A stretch of 64,000 nucleotides of DNA, taken from contig NZ_FXTL01000003.1 of assembly GCF_900182665.1 (NCBI RefSeq), forward strand, positions 146,481-210,480, written 5' to 3'. This DNA is from Propioniciclava tarda (lineage in GTDB: Bacteria > Actinomycetota > Actinomycetes > Propionibacteriales > Propionibacteriaceae). The first letter of the stretch is position 1. Each line of letters opens with the position of its first letter. Position numbers and translations under genes: made by a program. The notes under the pieces are model-generated. The model made no database searches. It was not told the DNA's origin and was given only the letters and a program-made list of their open reading frames with translations. Of this stretch, positions 10,954 through 19,411 are shown in pieces.

Positions 10954-11076
10954 ATGCAGTTCGTCGCGGTGAGGCTCACTGTTGATGAAGTGGCCGCCCT
11001 GGACGCCATCGCGGGTCGGGACAGCGTCAGCCGCTCTGAGGCGATCCGACGCGAACTGGCTCACGTCGCGGCGTGA
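10954..11076 (+). CDS. Small ribbon-helix-helix antitoxin-like protein
   Basis: 40 residues from ATG 10954: a short beta strand (FVAVRLTV) then two helices with SVSRSEAIRRELAHV, the ribbon-helix-helix (CopG/Arc) pattern. It begins 30 bases after mutM; no good ribosome site is seen and the frame stays open into mutM, so the start is uncertain. The stop overlaps the next GTG (GTGA), as in toxin-antitoxin pairs where a short RHH protein precedes its toxin. Alone it would bind DNA as a dimer. The partner is broken, see 11073-11160. Confidence 0.55.
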   Translation: MQFVAVRLTVDEVAALDAIAGRDSVSRSEAIRRELAHVAA

Positions 11077-11160
11077 AGGTCCACCCGAACGCACTCAAGC
11101 ACGGCGTCAGTCACGAGGACGCGGTGCAGGCGGCCGACGGGGGACGAACTTGCGCCGACG
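11073..11160 (+). pseudogene. Truncated toxin gene, partner of the RHH protein
   Basis: GTG 11073 overlaps the RHH stop by four bases and opens VKVHPNALKHGVSHEDAVQA, which from memory resembles the start of a small actinobacterial toxin family paired with RHH antitoxins, whose members run to about 90 residues. After about 21 residues the likeness ends and the frame runs on as unrelated sequence into the GtrA gene, whose promoter lies at 11182. The right limit given here is approximate. I read it as a deletion remnant. The family match is from memory and should be tested. Confidence 0.45.
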
Positions 11161-11181
11161 GCGTCCACAGGAGGCCACCGC

Positions 11182-11197
11182 TAGACTCTCGCGCTTG
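11182..11197 (+). promoter_or_regulatory. -10 box upstream of the GtrA gene
   Basis: TAGACT at 11182-11187 lies nine bases before GTG 11197; a leaderless or nearly leaderless transcript is likely. Confidence 0.45.
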
Positions 11198-11739
11198 TGA
11201 GGCGCCTCTACGACCAGCATGGGATCGTGCTGCGCCAGTTTGTGAAATTCGGACTGGTCGGCGGCGCCGGCGTCGTGGTGAACATGATCGTCACGGTGAT
11301 CCTCAACAAGCTCAACGGCGGCACCGTCAACGCTCAGCGCGTCCTCATCTCGCTGCCCGGCACGCCGTACAACATCCGCTACACCACCTTCGTCTGGATC
11401 GGCGCCTTCTGCGTCGCCGTGGTGTTCAACTTCGTGCTGAACCGCTACTGGACGTTTAGGCACGGCGACAAGGCGCCCTTCTGGCACGAGTTCTGGCCGT
11501 TCGTCGCGGTCGGCTCGGTGGCGGCCGTCGTCGGGATCTTCATCAAGATCGCGCTCACGAACCCGATCTCGCCGCTCGTCCTGCCCGAGCCGTACTGGCA
11601 CGAAAACGCCGGCCTGCAGTCGCGCGAGTATTGGAGTCAGCTCATCACCATCGTCGTCACGATGCCGATCAACTTCATCGTGAACAAGCTCTGGACGTTC
11701 ACCTCGGTCCGCGACCGCCACTCGGCGAAGTCCGCCTGA
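11197..11739 (+). CDS. GtrA-like family membrane protein
   Basis: 180 residues with four hydrophobic segments; FVKFGLVGGAGVVVNMIV, FNFVLNRYWTF and FIVNKLWTF are the repeated GtrA-family signatures (two FxxNRxWTF-type motifs). GtrA proteins are thought to help flip or transfer polyprenyl-phosphate sugars in cell-surface glycan synthesis. It stands alone between mutM and smc. Start GTG 11197, because the -10 box is just upstream and RRLYDQHGIVLRQFVKFG leads straight into the first membrane segment. Confidence 0.88.
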   Translation: MRRLYDQHGIVLRQFVKFGLVGGAGVVVNMIVTVILNKLNGGTVNAQRVLISLPGTPYNIRYTTFVWIGAFCVAVVFNFVLNRYWTFRHGDKAPFWHEFWPFVAVGSVAAVVGIFIKIALTNPISPLVLPEPYWHENAGLQSREYWSQLITIVVTMPINFIVNKLWTFTSVRDRHSAKSA

Positions 11740-11753
11740 CGGCTCGCGATCGT

Positions 11754-11767
11754 TAGGGTGTGAGCCG
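11754..11767 (+). promoter_or_regulatory. -10 box of a leaderless transcript for smc
   Basis: TAGGGT at 11754-11759 ends seven bases before GTG 11767; no ribosome site is present. Confidence 0.55.
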
Positions 11768-14700
11768 TGTATCTGAAGAGTCTGACGCTGCGGGGATTCA
11801 AGTCCTTCGCATCGGCGACGACCCTGCTGTTCGAACCGGGGATCACCGCCATCGTCGGGCCCAACGGATCCGGTAAGTCCAACGTCGTGGACGCCCTGAG
11901 CTGGGTCATGGGCGAGCAGGGCGTCAAGTCCCTACGCGGCGGCAAGATGGAGGACGTCATCTTCGCCGGCACGGCCGGACGCGCCCCCCTCGGCCGCGCC
12001 GAGGTTGCCCTCACCATCGACAACTCCGACGGCGCCCTGCCGATCGAGTACACCGAGGTCACGCTCAAGCGCACGATGTTCCGCTCGGGCGGCTCCGAGT
12101 ACGCGATCAACGGCCACCCCGCCCGCCTCCTGGACGTCCAGGAACTCCTGTCCGACTCCGGCATCGGACGCGAGATGCACGTCATCGTCGGTCAGGGCCA
12201 GCTGGACGCGATCCTGCAGGCCACGCCCGAGACCCGCCGCGGCTTCATCGAGGAGGCCGCCGGCGTCCTGAAGCATCGCAAGCGCAAGGAGCGCGCCCTC
12301 CGCAAACTGGAGTCGACCCAGGTCAACCTCGATCGCCTCCAGGACCTGTTGGCCGAGATCCGCCGCCAGCTCAAACCTCTTGGACGCCAAGCCGAGGTCG
12401 CGCGCAAGGCGGCGGTCGTCCAGGCCGAGCTGAGGGACGCGAAGGCGCGGCTGCTCGCCGATGACTACGTGCTGGCCACCCTGGCGCTGGAGTCCGAACT
12501 GGCGGCGGAGGCGTCCCTGCGTCAGCAGCGACTCGACCTCGAGGCCGCCCTGGAACGCGCCCGCGACGACGAGGCCGCCGCCGAGCGGGCCGCTCAGGCG
12601 TCCGCTCCCGCGGTCGCCCGCGCGCAGGAGACCTGGTACGCGCTGGCAGCCCTCAAGGAGCGCATCTCGTCGACCCGCGCGATCGCGTCCGAGCGCGTCC
12701 GCAACGCGGCGAACGTGACCATCGATGATCGCCGCGGACGCGACCCGGAGGCGATCGAGGCGGAGGCGTCCGAGATCAAGGCCGCCGAGGACGCCTTGGC
12801 GGCCGAGATCGCCCAGCTCGCCGAGGCGCTGAAGGCGGCCACCGCGGAGGTCGTCGCCACGGAGTCGGCCCATGCGGCCGCCGAGAAGACGTACGCGGCC
12901 CAGGTCCGGGCCATCGCCGACCGCCGCGAGGGCCTCGCCCGGCTCACCGGCGAAGTGAACTCGCTCAAGTCGCGCACCGACGCTGCCGAAGGCGAGATCG
13001 GACGCCTCGCAGCGTCCGCCGCCGAGGCGCGCGATCGCGCCGGGCTGGCCCGCAAGCGGTTCACCGACCTCGAAGTCCAGATCGCGGGGCTCAGCGAGGG
13101 CGAGTCCAGCCTGGACGCCGACTACGAGGCCGCCGAAGCTGAGCGGGGCGCGGCCGAAGCGCAGCTCACCGAGCTTCGCCACGCCGAGCAGCGGGCAGCC
13201 CAGGAGCGCGCCGCGCTGGCCGCCCGGCTGGACGCTCTCAAGCTGGGCCTCGACCGCAAGGATGCCTCGGCCGCGCTGCTGGCGGCGTCCGACCGGGTCG
13301 GGGGCGTCCTCGGCTCCGTCGCGGCCCTGTTGACCGTGCGGAACGGCTACGAACAGGCCGTCGCGGCCGCGCTGGGCGGCGCCGCGGAAGCCGTCGCCGT
13401 CGTCGGTCTCGACGCGGCCGTGACCGCGTTCGACCACCTCAAGGCGGACGACCTGGGGCGCGCGGGCCTGCTCGTGGGCGGCGCCCGCGCCGCCGACGAT
13501 CGCGCGTCGTGGCCGGTTCTGCCCGCGGGGGCGTCCTATGCCGCGGATGCTGTCGAGGTCGACGAGGGGCTGCGGCCGAGCGTCGTGCGGCTGCTGCGCA
13601 AGGTGGCCGTGGTTGACGACCTGCCCGCGGCCCGCGCGCTGGTCGCCGCCCTTCCGGACATCTCGGCGGTGACGAGGGACGGCGACCTGCTCAGCGAGTG
13701 GTTCTCCTCGGGTGGGTCGTCGGCGAAGCCCTCGCTGATCGAGATCCAAGCAGCCGTCGATGAGGCGTCCGAGCGCCTCGTCGCCGCCCACAACGAGGTC
13801 GAACGGGTCGGCTTCGCGCTGGCCGCCGCGAAGGTCGTCCTGGACGCCGCCGCCGAGCGGTCGGAGGCGGCCCTCGCGCGCCTCAACGAGTCGGACGCCG
13901 CCTTCTCGGCCCTCGCCGAGGAGTTCGGACGCCTCAAGCAGACGATGGCCGCCGCCGTCGCCGAGGCCGAGCGCTTTGACGCGGCCATCGCCAAGGCCGA
14001 GGCGTCCAGGGTCGCGGACGCCGAGCGCCTGGCTGCGCTGCAGCTGCGCCTCGAACTCGCGTCCGAGCAGACCGAGGTCGCCGAGGCGGACCCGACCGAG
14101 CGCGACCGGCTCGCCAAGGCGTCCAGCCAGAAGCGCCAAGCCGAAATGGAGGCGCGGCTCGCCCTCCGCACCACCGAGGAGCGCGCCCGCGCGCTCGCCG
14201 GACGCGCCGACTCGCTGATCCGCGCGGCCCAGGCCGAGCGCCAGGCCCGCCAGCAGGCGGCGCAGCGACGGGAGCAACTGCTGCGCGAGGCCGAGGTGGC
14301 GAAGGCCGCGGCGGCGGCGTCCGACTGGCTGTTGACGATCGTCGCCTCCTCGCAGCTCGCCGCCGGCGAGGTGCGCACGGCGGCCGAGCGCGAGCGGCAA
14401 CAGGCGGACGCCCACGTGACGGCCGCGCGCCAGGCGTCGCGCGAGCTCGCCAAGCAGTTCGAGTCGCTGGTCGACACCGTGCACCGCGACGAACTGGCCC
14501 GCGCCGAGCAGCGGATGCGGGTCGAGGCGCTGGCGTCCAAGGCCCTCGACGAACTCGGTCTGACGCCCGAGGTGCTGACCGACGACTACGGTCCGGACAG
14601 CCTGATTCCCGTGCTGACCAGGCCGGACGGGTCCGCTCTGACCGATGAGGACGAGACGCCGGATCCGGTGCCCTACGTCCGCGAGCAGCAGGAGAAGCGG

Positions 14701-15330
14701 CTGCGCGCCGCCGAACGCAACCTGCAGACCCTCGGGCGGATCAACCCGCTGGCGCTCGAGGAGTTCGACGCCATGCAGGAGCGCCACGCGTTCCTCGCCG
14801 AGCAGCTCGAGGACCTCCGCCAGACCCGCTCCGACCTGGCCGGGATCATCGACGAGGTGGACGCCCGCGTTCAGCAGGTGTTCGCAGAGGCCTACGCCGA
14901 CGTCGAGGCGGCCTTCGCGGCGTCCTTCGCGCGCCTGTTCCCGGGCGGCGAGGGACGGCTCATCCTGACCGAGCCGGGGCAGTGGCTGACGACGGGCGTC
15001 GACGTCGAGGCGCGTCCGGCGGGCAAAAAGGTCAAGCGCCTGTCGCTGCTGTCGGGCGGCGAGCGATCACTGGTGGCCGTGGCTTTCCTGGTGGCGCTCT
15101 TCAAGGCCCGCCCGAGCCCGTTCTACATCCTCGACGAGGTCGAAGCCGCCCTGGACGACGTCAACCTTGGCCGCCTGCTCGCCATCTATGAGGAATTGCG
15201 CGAGAACAGCCAGATGCTGATCATCACCCACCAGAAGCGCACGATGGAGGTCGCCGACGCTCTCTACGGCGTCACGATGCGCGAGGACGGAGTGTCGACG
15301 GTCATCAGTTCGCGGCTCCGCGACGGGTAG
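11767..15330 (+). CDS. smc: Chromosome partition protein Smc
   Basis: 1187 residues, normal for Smc. It forms the DNA-loop-extruding condensin with ScpA/ScpB. The N-terminal ATPase half has Walker A GPNGSGKS at 31-38; two long Ala/Glu/Arg-rich coiled coils flank a hinge (about residues 515-650, around GVLGSVAALLTVRNGYEQAVAA); the C-terminal half carries the ABC signature LSGGERSLVAVAF near 1095 and Walker B FYILDEVEAALDD near 1119. The coding DNA is very rich in GGACGC/GCGTCC. ftsY follows after one short gene, as in many actinobacteria. Confidence 0.96.
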   Translation: MYLKSLTLRGFKSFASATTLLFEPGITAIVGPNGSGKSNVVDALSWVMGEQGVKSLRGGKMEDVIFAGTAGRAPLGRAEVALTIDNSDGALPIEYTEVTLKRTMFRSGGSEYAINGHPARLLDVQELLSDSGIGREMHVIVGQGQLDAILQATPETRRGFIEEAAGVLKHRKRKERALRKLESTQVNLDRLQDLLAEIRRQLKPLGRQAEVARKAAVVQAELRDAKARLLADDYVLATLALESELAAEASLRQQRLDLEAALERARDDEAAAERAAQASAPAVARAQETWYALAALKERISSTRAIASERVRNAANVTIDDRRGRDPEAIEAEASEIKAAEDALAAEIAQLAEALKAATAEVVATESAHAAAEKTYAAQVRAIADRREGLARLTGEVNSLKSRTDAAEGEIGRLAASAAEARDRAGLARKRFTDLEVQIAGLSEGESSLDADYEAAEAERGAAEAQLTELRHAEQRAAQERAALAARLDALKLGLDRKDASAALLAASDRVGGVLGSVAALLTVRNGYEQAVAAALGGAAEAVAVVGLDAAVTAFDHLKADDLGRAGLLVGGARAADDRASWPVLPAGASYAADAVEVDEGLRPSVVRLLRKVAVVDDLPAARALVAALPDISAVTRDGDLLSEWFSSGGSSAKPSLIEIQAAVDEASERLVAAHNEVERVGFALAAAKVVLDAAAERSEAALARLNESDAAFSALAEEFGRLKQTMAAAVAEAERFDAAIAKAEASRVADAERLAALQLRLELASEQTEVAEADPTERDRLAKASSQKRQAEMEARLALRTTEERARALAGRADSLIRAAQAERQARQQAAQRREQLLREAEVAKAAAAASDWLLTIVASSQLAAGEVRTAAERERQQADAHVTAARQASRELAKQFESLVDTVHRDELARAEQRMRVEALASKALDELGLTPEVLTDDYGPDSLIPVLTRPDGSALTDEDETPDPVPYVREQQEKRLRAAERNLQTLGRINPLALEEFDAMQERHAFLAEQLEDLRQTRSDLAGIIDEVDARVQQVFAEAYADVEAAFAASFARLFPGGEGRLILTEPGQWLTTGVDVEARPAGKKVKRLSLLSGGERSLVAVAFLVALFKARPSPFYILDEVEAALDDVNLGRLLAIYEELRENSQMLIITHQKRTMEVADALYGVTMREDGVSTVISSRLRDG

Positions 15331-15373
15331 CAGGTAGAATGACCGTCGAAATCCTTCGAAGGAGCTTTGTTTC

Positions 15374-15892
15374 GTGCTGCCCACCATCGTCGCGCTGATC
15401 TTGATCGTGCTGCTGGCCATCGCCGTCGTCGCCATGGTCGTTGTCGGCATGGAGGGCGCAGGCCGGCACCGCATCCCCGAGGTCGCACACACGCTGGCCC
15501 GCGCCGGCAAGCACCTGAACGGTGAGGCTGATCCGCCCGCTGGCCTGGTCGCGTTCTTTGAAGAGGTGGAGGACAGCGCCGAGGCGCTGCGCCGTCGTAC
15601 GGCGTCCGCGCGCTCCGCATTGTCGGCCAAGTCGGCCAGCACGGCGCGGTCTGCTCGGACGGCGATCTCGGCTCGCTCGGCCGCGTCGGCGCGGTCCGCC
15701 GCGCGTCCGGACGAGGATCCGGTCGAGCGGCCCTCGGTCACGTCCGATGCCTCTCCGGCTCCCCGGACCTGGGCGAAGGTCGCTGACCCGGCTGTGCAGC
15801 CGACCGTCGCGTCCGTGACCGGCGAGGCGGCCGAGGCGGCCGCACCGGCGTCGTCGAACGCCTGGACCACCTGGACCGCCGAGAACTCCTAG
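15374..15892 (+). CDS. Single-pass membrane protein with Ser/Ala/Arg-rich region, unknown
   Basis: 172 residues. An N-terminal membrane segment (TIVALILIVLLAIAVVAMVV) is followed by a cytosolic or exported part with SARSALSAKSASTARSARTA, a low-complexity Ser/Ala/Arg run with roughly three-residue periodicity, then an acidic/Ala/Pro tail. No known domain is seen. GTG 15374 follows GAAGGAG; TAGAAT at 15335-15340 is a likely -10 box. It lies between smc and ftsY and is read in the same direction. Confidence 0.65.
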   Translation: MLPTIVALILIVLLAIAVVAMVVVGMEGAGRHRIPEVAHTLARAGKHLNGEADPPAGLVAFFEEVEDSAEALRRRTASARSALSAKSASTARSARTAISARSAASARSAARPDEDPVERPSVTSDASPAPRTWAKVADPAVQPTVASVTGEAAEAAAPASSNAWTTWTAENS

Positions 15893-15928
15893 CCCTTGGC
15901 GGCGCCGGGCCCTGCCCTCCCGCTCGCC

Positions 15929-15941
15929 TAAGCTGACCGCG
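15929..15941 (+). promoter_or_regulatory. -10 box of a leaderless transcript for ftsY
   Basis: TAAGCT at 15929-15934 ends six bases before GTG 15941. Confidence 0.55.
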
Positions 15942-17095
15942 TGGAACTGCCTCTGCTGATAGCCGCGATCGTCGCGGTCGCCCTCGTGATCGTCGTCGCG
16001 GGCGTGATCGTCTCGATGAACCGAACCCGTCGACTCGCGTCCCGACGCCCGTCTGAGCTTCCGTCCGCGAGCGTCCCGTCGGTCGAGCCGGACGCCGACG
16101 CGCCGGCTACGTCGTCGGCTGAGGAGCGCGCCCCCGAGCCTGCCCCGGACGCCCCTTCTATCGAGGCTCCCGAACGTGCCAGCACCCGGATGTCGCGGCT
16201 GCGCCGTCGGCTGGCCGGCAGCAACAACGCGCTGGCATCCGCGCTGCTGGGCCTGCTCGCCCGCGACCGCATCGACGAGTCCACGTGGGACGACGTCGAA
16301 GAGACGCTCATCACCTCTGACCTCGGTGTAGGACCCACCACAGAACTGATGGGCAACCTGCGCCGCGAGCTGTCGATCGACGGCGTCCAGGATCCGGCCG
16401 TCGCCCGCGCCAAGCTGCGCGCCGAACTCATCAAGCTTGTTGACCCGACCCTTGACCGCGGCCTGCGCATCACCGGCGCGGACGGTCAGCCCGGCGTGGT
16501 CATGGTTGTCGGGGTCAACGGCACCGGCAAGACCACCACCATCGGCAAGATCGCCCGTCTGCTGGTCGCCGAGGGCAGGACCCTGGTGCTCGGCGCGGCC
16601 GACACGTTCCGCGCGGCGGCGGCCGATCAGCTGGCCACGTGGGGATCGCGCGTCGGCGTCCAGACGGTGCGAGGCCCCGAAGGTGGGGACCCGGCGTCCG
16701 TGGCGTTCGATGCCGTGGCCCAAGGCGTCGCGCAGGGCGTCGATGTGGTGCTGGTCGACACGGCCGGACGCCTCCACACCAAGACGGGCCTGATGGACGA
16801 GCTCGGCAAGATCAAGCGCGTCATCGAGAAGAAGGCACCCGTGACCGAGGTGCTGCTGGTGATCGACGCGACGACGGGCCAAAACGGCCTCATCCAGGCG
16901 CGCATCTTCTCCGACGTCGTGGCCGTGACCGGCATCGTGCTGACCAAGCTGGACGGCTCCGCCAAGGGCGGCATCGTCGTCCAGGTGCAGCGGGAGCTGG
17001 GCGTCCCGGTGAAGCTGATCGGGCTGGGAGAGGGCGCCGACGACCTGGCGCCGTTCACCGCCGAGGGCTTCGTGGACGGGCTGCTCGGCGCGTGA
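15941..17095 (+). CDS. ftsY: Signal recognition particle receptor FtsY
   Basis: 384 residues. FtsY docks SRP-ribosome complexes at the membrane. A true N-terminal membrane anchor is present (LPLLIAAIVAVALVIVVAGV), then an acidic Pro/Ala/Glu A-domain to about residue 85, then the NG GTPase. The P-loop GVNGTGKT is at 191-198, followed by the family's ADTFRAAAADQL, DTAGRLHTK and LTKLDGSAKGG. The C-terminal GLGEGADDLAPF segment is typical. The stop overlaps the start of the acetyltransferase gene. Confidence 0.96.
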   Translation: MELPLLIAAIVAVALVIVVAGVIVSMNRTRRLASRRPSELPSASVPSVEPDADAPATSSAEERAPEPAPDAPSIEAPERASTRMSRLRRRLAGSNNALASALLGLLARDRIDESTWDDVEETLITSDLGVGPTTELMGNLRRELSIDGVQDPAVARAKLRAELIKLVDPTLDRGLRITGADGQPGVVMVVGVNGTGKTTTIGKIARLLVAEGRTLVLGAADTFRAAAADQLATWGSRVGVQTVRGPEGGDPASVAFDAVAQGVAQGVDVVLVDTAGRLHTKTGLMDELGKIKRVIEKKAPVTEVLLVIDATTGQNGLIQARIFSDVVAVTGIVLTKLDGSAKGGIVVQVQRELGVPVKLIGLGEGADDLAPFTAEGFVDGLLGA

Positions 17096-17607
17096 GCGTC
17101 GTGATCCGGCGAGCGACCCGGAACGATGTGCCCGCCATTTTGGCCATCTACAACGACGCCGTCGCGACGACGACCGCGACCTGGGACCACGGGCCGGTGA
17201 CCCTCGACGATCGGCTTGCCCGGTTCGACGCCGCCCAGGCCAACGGCTGGGCCCTCCTCGTCGCCGAGCAGGCCGGACGCGTCGTCGGCTGGGGCGCGTG
17301 GGCGCCGTTCCGCGCCAAGGCGGGCTGGTCGAAGACCATGGAGCACTCGGTCTACCTCGCCCCGGACGCCCGCGGCGCCGGCATGGGACGCCTGATCATG
17401 GAGGCCCTCATCGACGCCGCCCGGGCGTACGGCGTCCACGTTCTGATTGGTGTCCTGGACGCCTCGAACGAGGCGTCCGTGCGGCTGCACGAGCGCCTAG
17501 GCTTCGTCGAGGTCGCCCGGATGCCTCAGGCCGGCTTCAAGTTCGGACGTTGGCTGGACGCCACGTTCGTCCAGATGATCCTGGACGCCGACGCGCCGCC
17601 CGCCTGA
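17092..17607 (+). CDS. GNAT N-acetyltransferase, phosphinothricin-acetyltransferase (PAT) type
   Basis: 171 residues from GTG 17092, overlapping the ftsY stop (GTGA). VIRRATRNDVPAILAIYNDA is the usual start of the PAT/YncA subfamily; the acetyl-CoA loop is APDARGAGMGRLIMEALI, followed by the late LHERLGFVEV motif. Members acetylate small amine substrates such as phosphinothricin or methionine derivatives; the natural substrate here is unknown. Coupling to ftsY suggests co-transcription and not a common function. Confidence 0.85.
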   Translation: MSVVIRRATRNDVPAILAIYNDAVATTTATWDHGPVTLDDRLARFDAAQANGWALLVAEQAGRVVGWGAWAPFRAKAGWSKTMEHSVYLAPDARGAGMGRLIMEALIDAARAYGVHVLIGVLDASNEASVRLHERLGFVEVARMPQAGFKFGRWLDATFVQMILDADAPPA

Positions 17608-17714
17608 GCCCGTCGACCCTTGACTGGGCGCCGTGACGTCCGCTCTGGGTGATCGGGACGCCGTCCGGCTCCACGGGTGGAACCGAGCAGATCGGAGCGT
17701 CAGCGCCCGGCCGG

Positions 17715-17754
17715 TAGGATGTGCGCGATTCGACCGCTACCACGAGGTGCCCGT
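17715..17754 (+). promoter_or_regulatory. Promoter -10 box and short leader of ffh
   Basis: TAGGAT at 17715-17720 would start a leader of about 27 bases containing GAGG (17744-17747) before the TTG start at 17754. The -35 region is not recognisable. Confidence 0.45.
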
Positions 17755-19352
17755 TGTTCGACACACTGCAAGATCGCCTAACAGCCACGTTCCGCAACTT
17801 GCGTGGCAAGGGACGCCTCAGCGAGTCCGACGTGAACGAGGCGCTGCGCGAGATCCGCTTGGCCCTGCTCGAGGCCGACGTCAACCTCTCGGTCGTCAAG
17901 GAGTTCATCGCCGCCTGCCGCGAGAAGCTCACCGGCGCCGAGATCTCCCAGGCGCTCAACCCCACCCAGCAGATCGTCAAGGTCGTCAACGAGGAGCTGA
18001 TCGGCATCCTCGGCGGCCAGACGCGCGAGGTGCGGTTCGCGAAGAACCCGCCCACGGTCATCATGCTGGCTGGCCTGCAGGGCTCGGGCAAGACGACCCT
18101 CGCGGGCAAGCTCGGCAAGTGGCTCAAGGATTCCAAGCATCACCCGCTGCTCGTCGCCGCAGACCTCCAGCGTCCGAACGCCGTCAACCAGCTGCAGGTC
18201 GTCGGCCAGCGCGCCGGCGTGGCCGTCTTCGCTCCCGAGCCGGGCAACGGCATCGGCGACCCGGTGGCCGTCGCGCGGGCGTCCATCGAAGAGGCGAAGC
18301 GCAAGCTGTACGACGTCGTCATCGTCGACACCGCCGGACGCCTCGGCGTGGACGCCGAGCTGATGCAGCAGGCGATCGACATCCGCAACGCGGTCAACCC
18401 GGACGAAGTGCTGTTCGTCGTCGACGCGATGATCGGCCAGGACGCCGTCAACACGGCCCAGGCCTTCGCGCAGGGCGTCGGCTTCGACGGGGTCGTCTTG
18501 TCCAAGCTGGACGGCGACGCCCGCGGCGGCGCGGCGCTCTCGATCGCGCGCGTGACCGGCAAGCCGGTCATGTTCGCGTCCAACGGCGAGAACCTCAAAG
18601 ACTTCGACCTGTTCCATCCCGACCGGATGGCCTCGCGCATCCTCGACATGGGCGACCTCCTCACCCTGATCGAGCAGGCCGAGAAGACGTTCGACGCCGG
18701 GCAGGCGCAGAAGGCCGCCGAGAAGCTGATCTCGGGCAAGCAGTTCGGGCTCGACGACTTCCTCCAGCAGATGCAGGCCGTCCGCAAGATGGGTCCGATG
18801 AGCAAGATCCTCGGGATGATGCCCGGGATGGGCCAGTACAAGGACCAAATCGGCAACATCGACGAGAAGGAGATCGACCGCATCGAGGCGATCATCTACT
18901 CGATGACGCCAGCCGAGCGCGCCAATCCAGACATCCTGAACGGCTCGCGGCGCACCCGCATCGCGAAGGGCTCCGGCACGACGGTCGCCGAAGTCAACGG
19001 GCTGGTCAACCGGTTCGCCGAGACCCGCAAGATGATGTCTCAGCTCGGCGCCATGGGCGCCCTGGGCATGCCGGGGATGGGCCGCAAGGGCAAGCAGGCG
19101 CCGCAGGCCAAGAAGAAGAGCTCCAAGGGCGTCTCGGGCAATCCGCTCAAGCGGGCCCAGCAGGCAGCAGCGGCGCAGGCCGCGCCGGCGGCGTCCGAAC
19201 AGCCGAAGGCCGTCGCGCACGACGAGTTCGGGCTCCCGAGCAGCAAGGCGCCGGGCGTCAACCCATTCGGCTTCGGCGGGGGTGCTTCGCCCGGCATGGA
19301 CGAGTTCCAGCTGCCGCCCGAGCTGGCCAAGCTGTTCGACCAGAAGAAGTAG
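17754..19352 (+). CDS. ffh: Signal recognition particle protein Ffh
   Basis: 532 residues from a TTG codon at 17754 (FDTLQDRLTATFRNLRGKG); the upstream GTG at 17721 would sit at the transcription start and adds no family-like sequence. N-domain to about 95, GTPase P-loop GLQGSGKT at 107-114, DTAGRLG, and SKLDGDARGG; the methionine-rich M domain (KMGPMSKILGMMPGMGQYK) starts near 345 and binds 4.5S RNA. After the M domain lies an Ala/Pro/Lys-rich tail of about 75 residues, longer than in E. coli. Works with FtsY encoded just upstream. Confidence 0.96.
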   Translation: MFDTLQDRLTATFRNLRGKGRLSESDVNEALREIRLALLEADVNLSVVKEFIAACREKLTGAEISQALNPTQQIVKVVNEELIGILGGQTREVRFAKNPPTVIMLAGLQGSGKTTLAGKLGKWLKDSKHHPLLVAADLQRPNAVNQLQVVGQRAGVAVFAPEPGNGIGDPVAVARASIEEAKRKLYDVVIVDTAGRLGVDAELMQQAIDIRNAVNPDEVLFVVDAMIGQDAVNTAQAFAQGVGFDGVVLSKLDGDARGGAALSIARVTGKPVMFASNGENLKDFDLFHPDRMASRILDMGDLLTLIEQAEKTFDAGQAQKAAEKLISGKQFGLDDFLQQMQAVRKMGPMSKILGMMPGMGQYKDQIGNIDEKEIDRIEAIIYSMTPAERANPDILNGSRRTRIAKGSGTTVAEVNGLVNRFAETRKMMSQLGAMGALGMPGMGRKGKQAPQAKKKSSKGVSGNPLKRAQQAAAAQAAPAASEQPKAVAHDEFGLPSSKAPGVNPFGFGGGASPGMDEFQLPPELAKLFDQKK

Positions 19353-19411
19353 GTTCTCAGCCCGACGAACGGGTCCTTGTGCGCTGACTCGGGCATCGTC
19401 AGGCTGGGTCC

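Noticed and set aside
11932..14787. Very long minus-strand open frame opposite smc
   Set aside because: It is the antisense shadow of smc in high-GC DNA; it has low-complexity Gly/Arg/Leu composition, no start signals and no known motif.
15341..15365. TTCGAA-type inverted repeat before the 15374 gene
   Set aside because: Short and without a clear partner factor; could be chance.
18740..19350. Sequence coding the Ala/Pro/Lys tail of Ffh as a separate gene
   Set aside because: It is continuous with the M domain in the same frame and has no own start.
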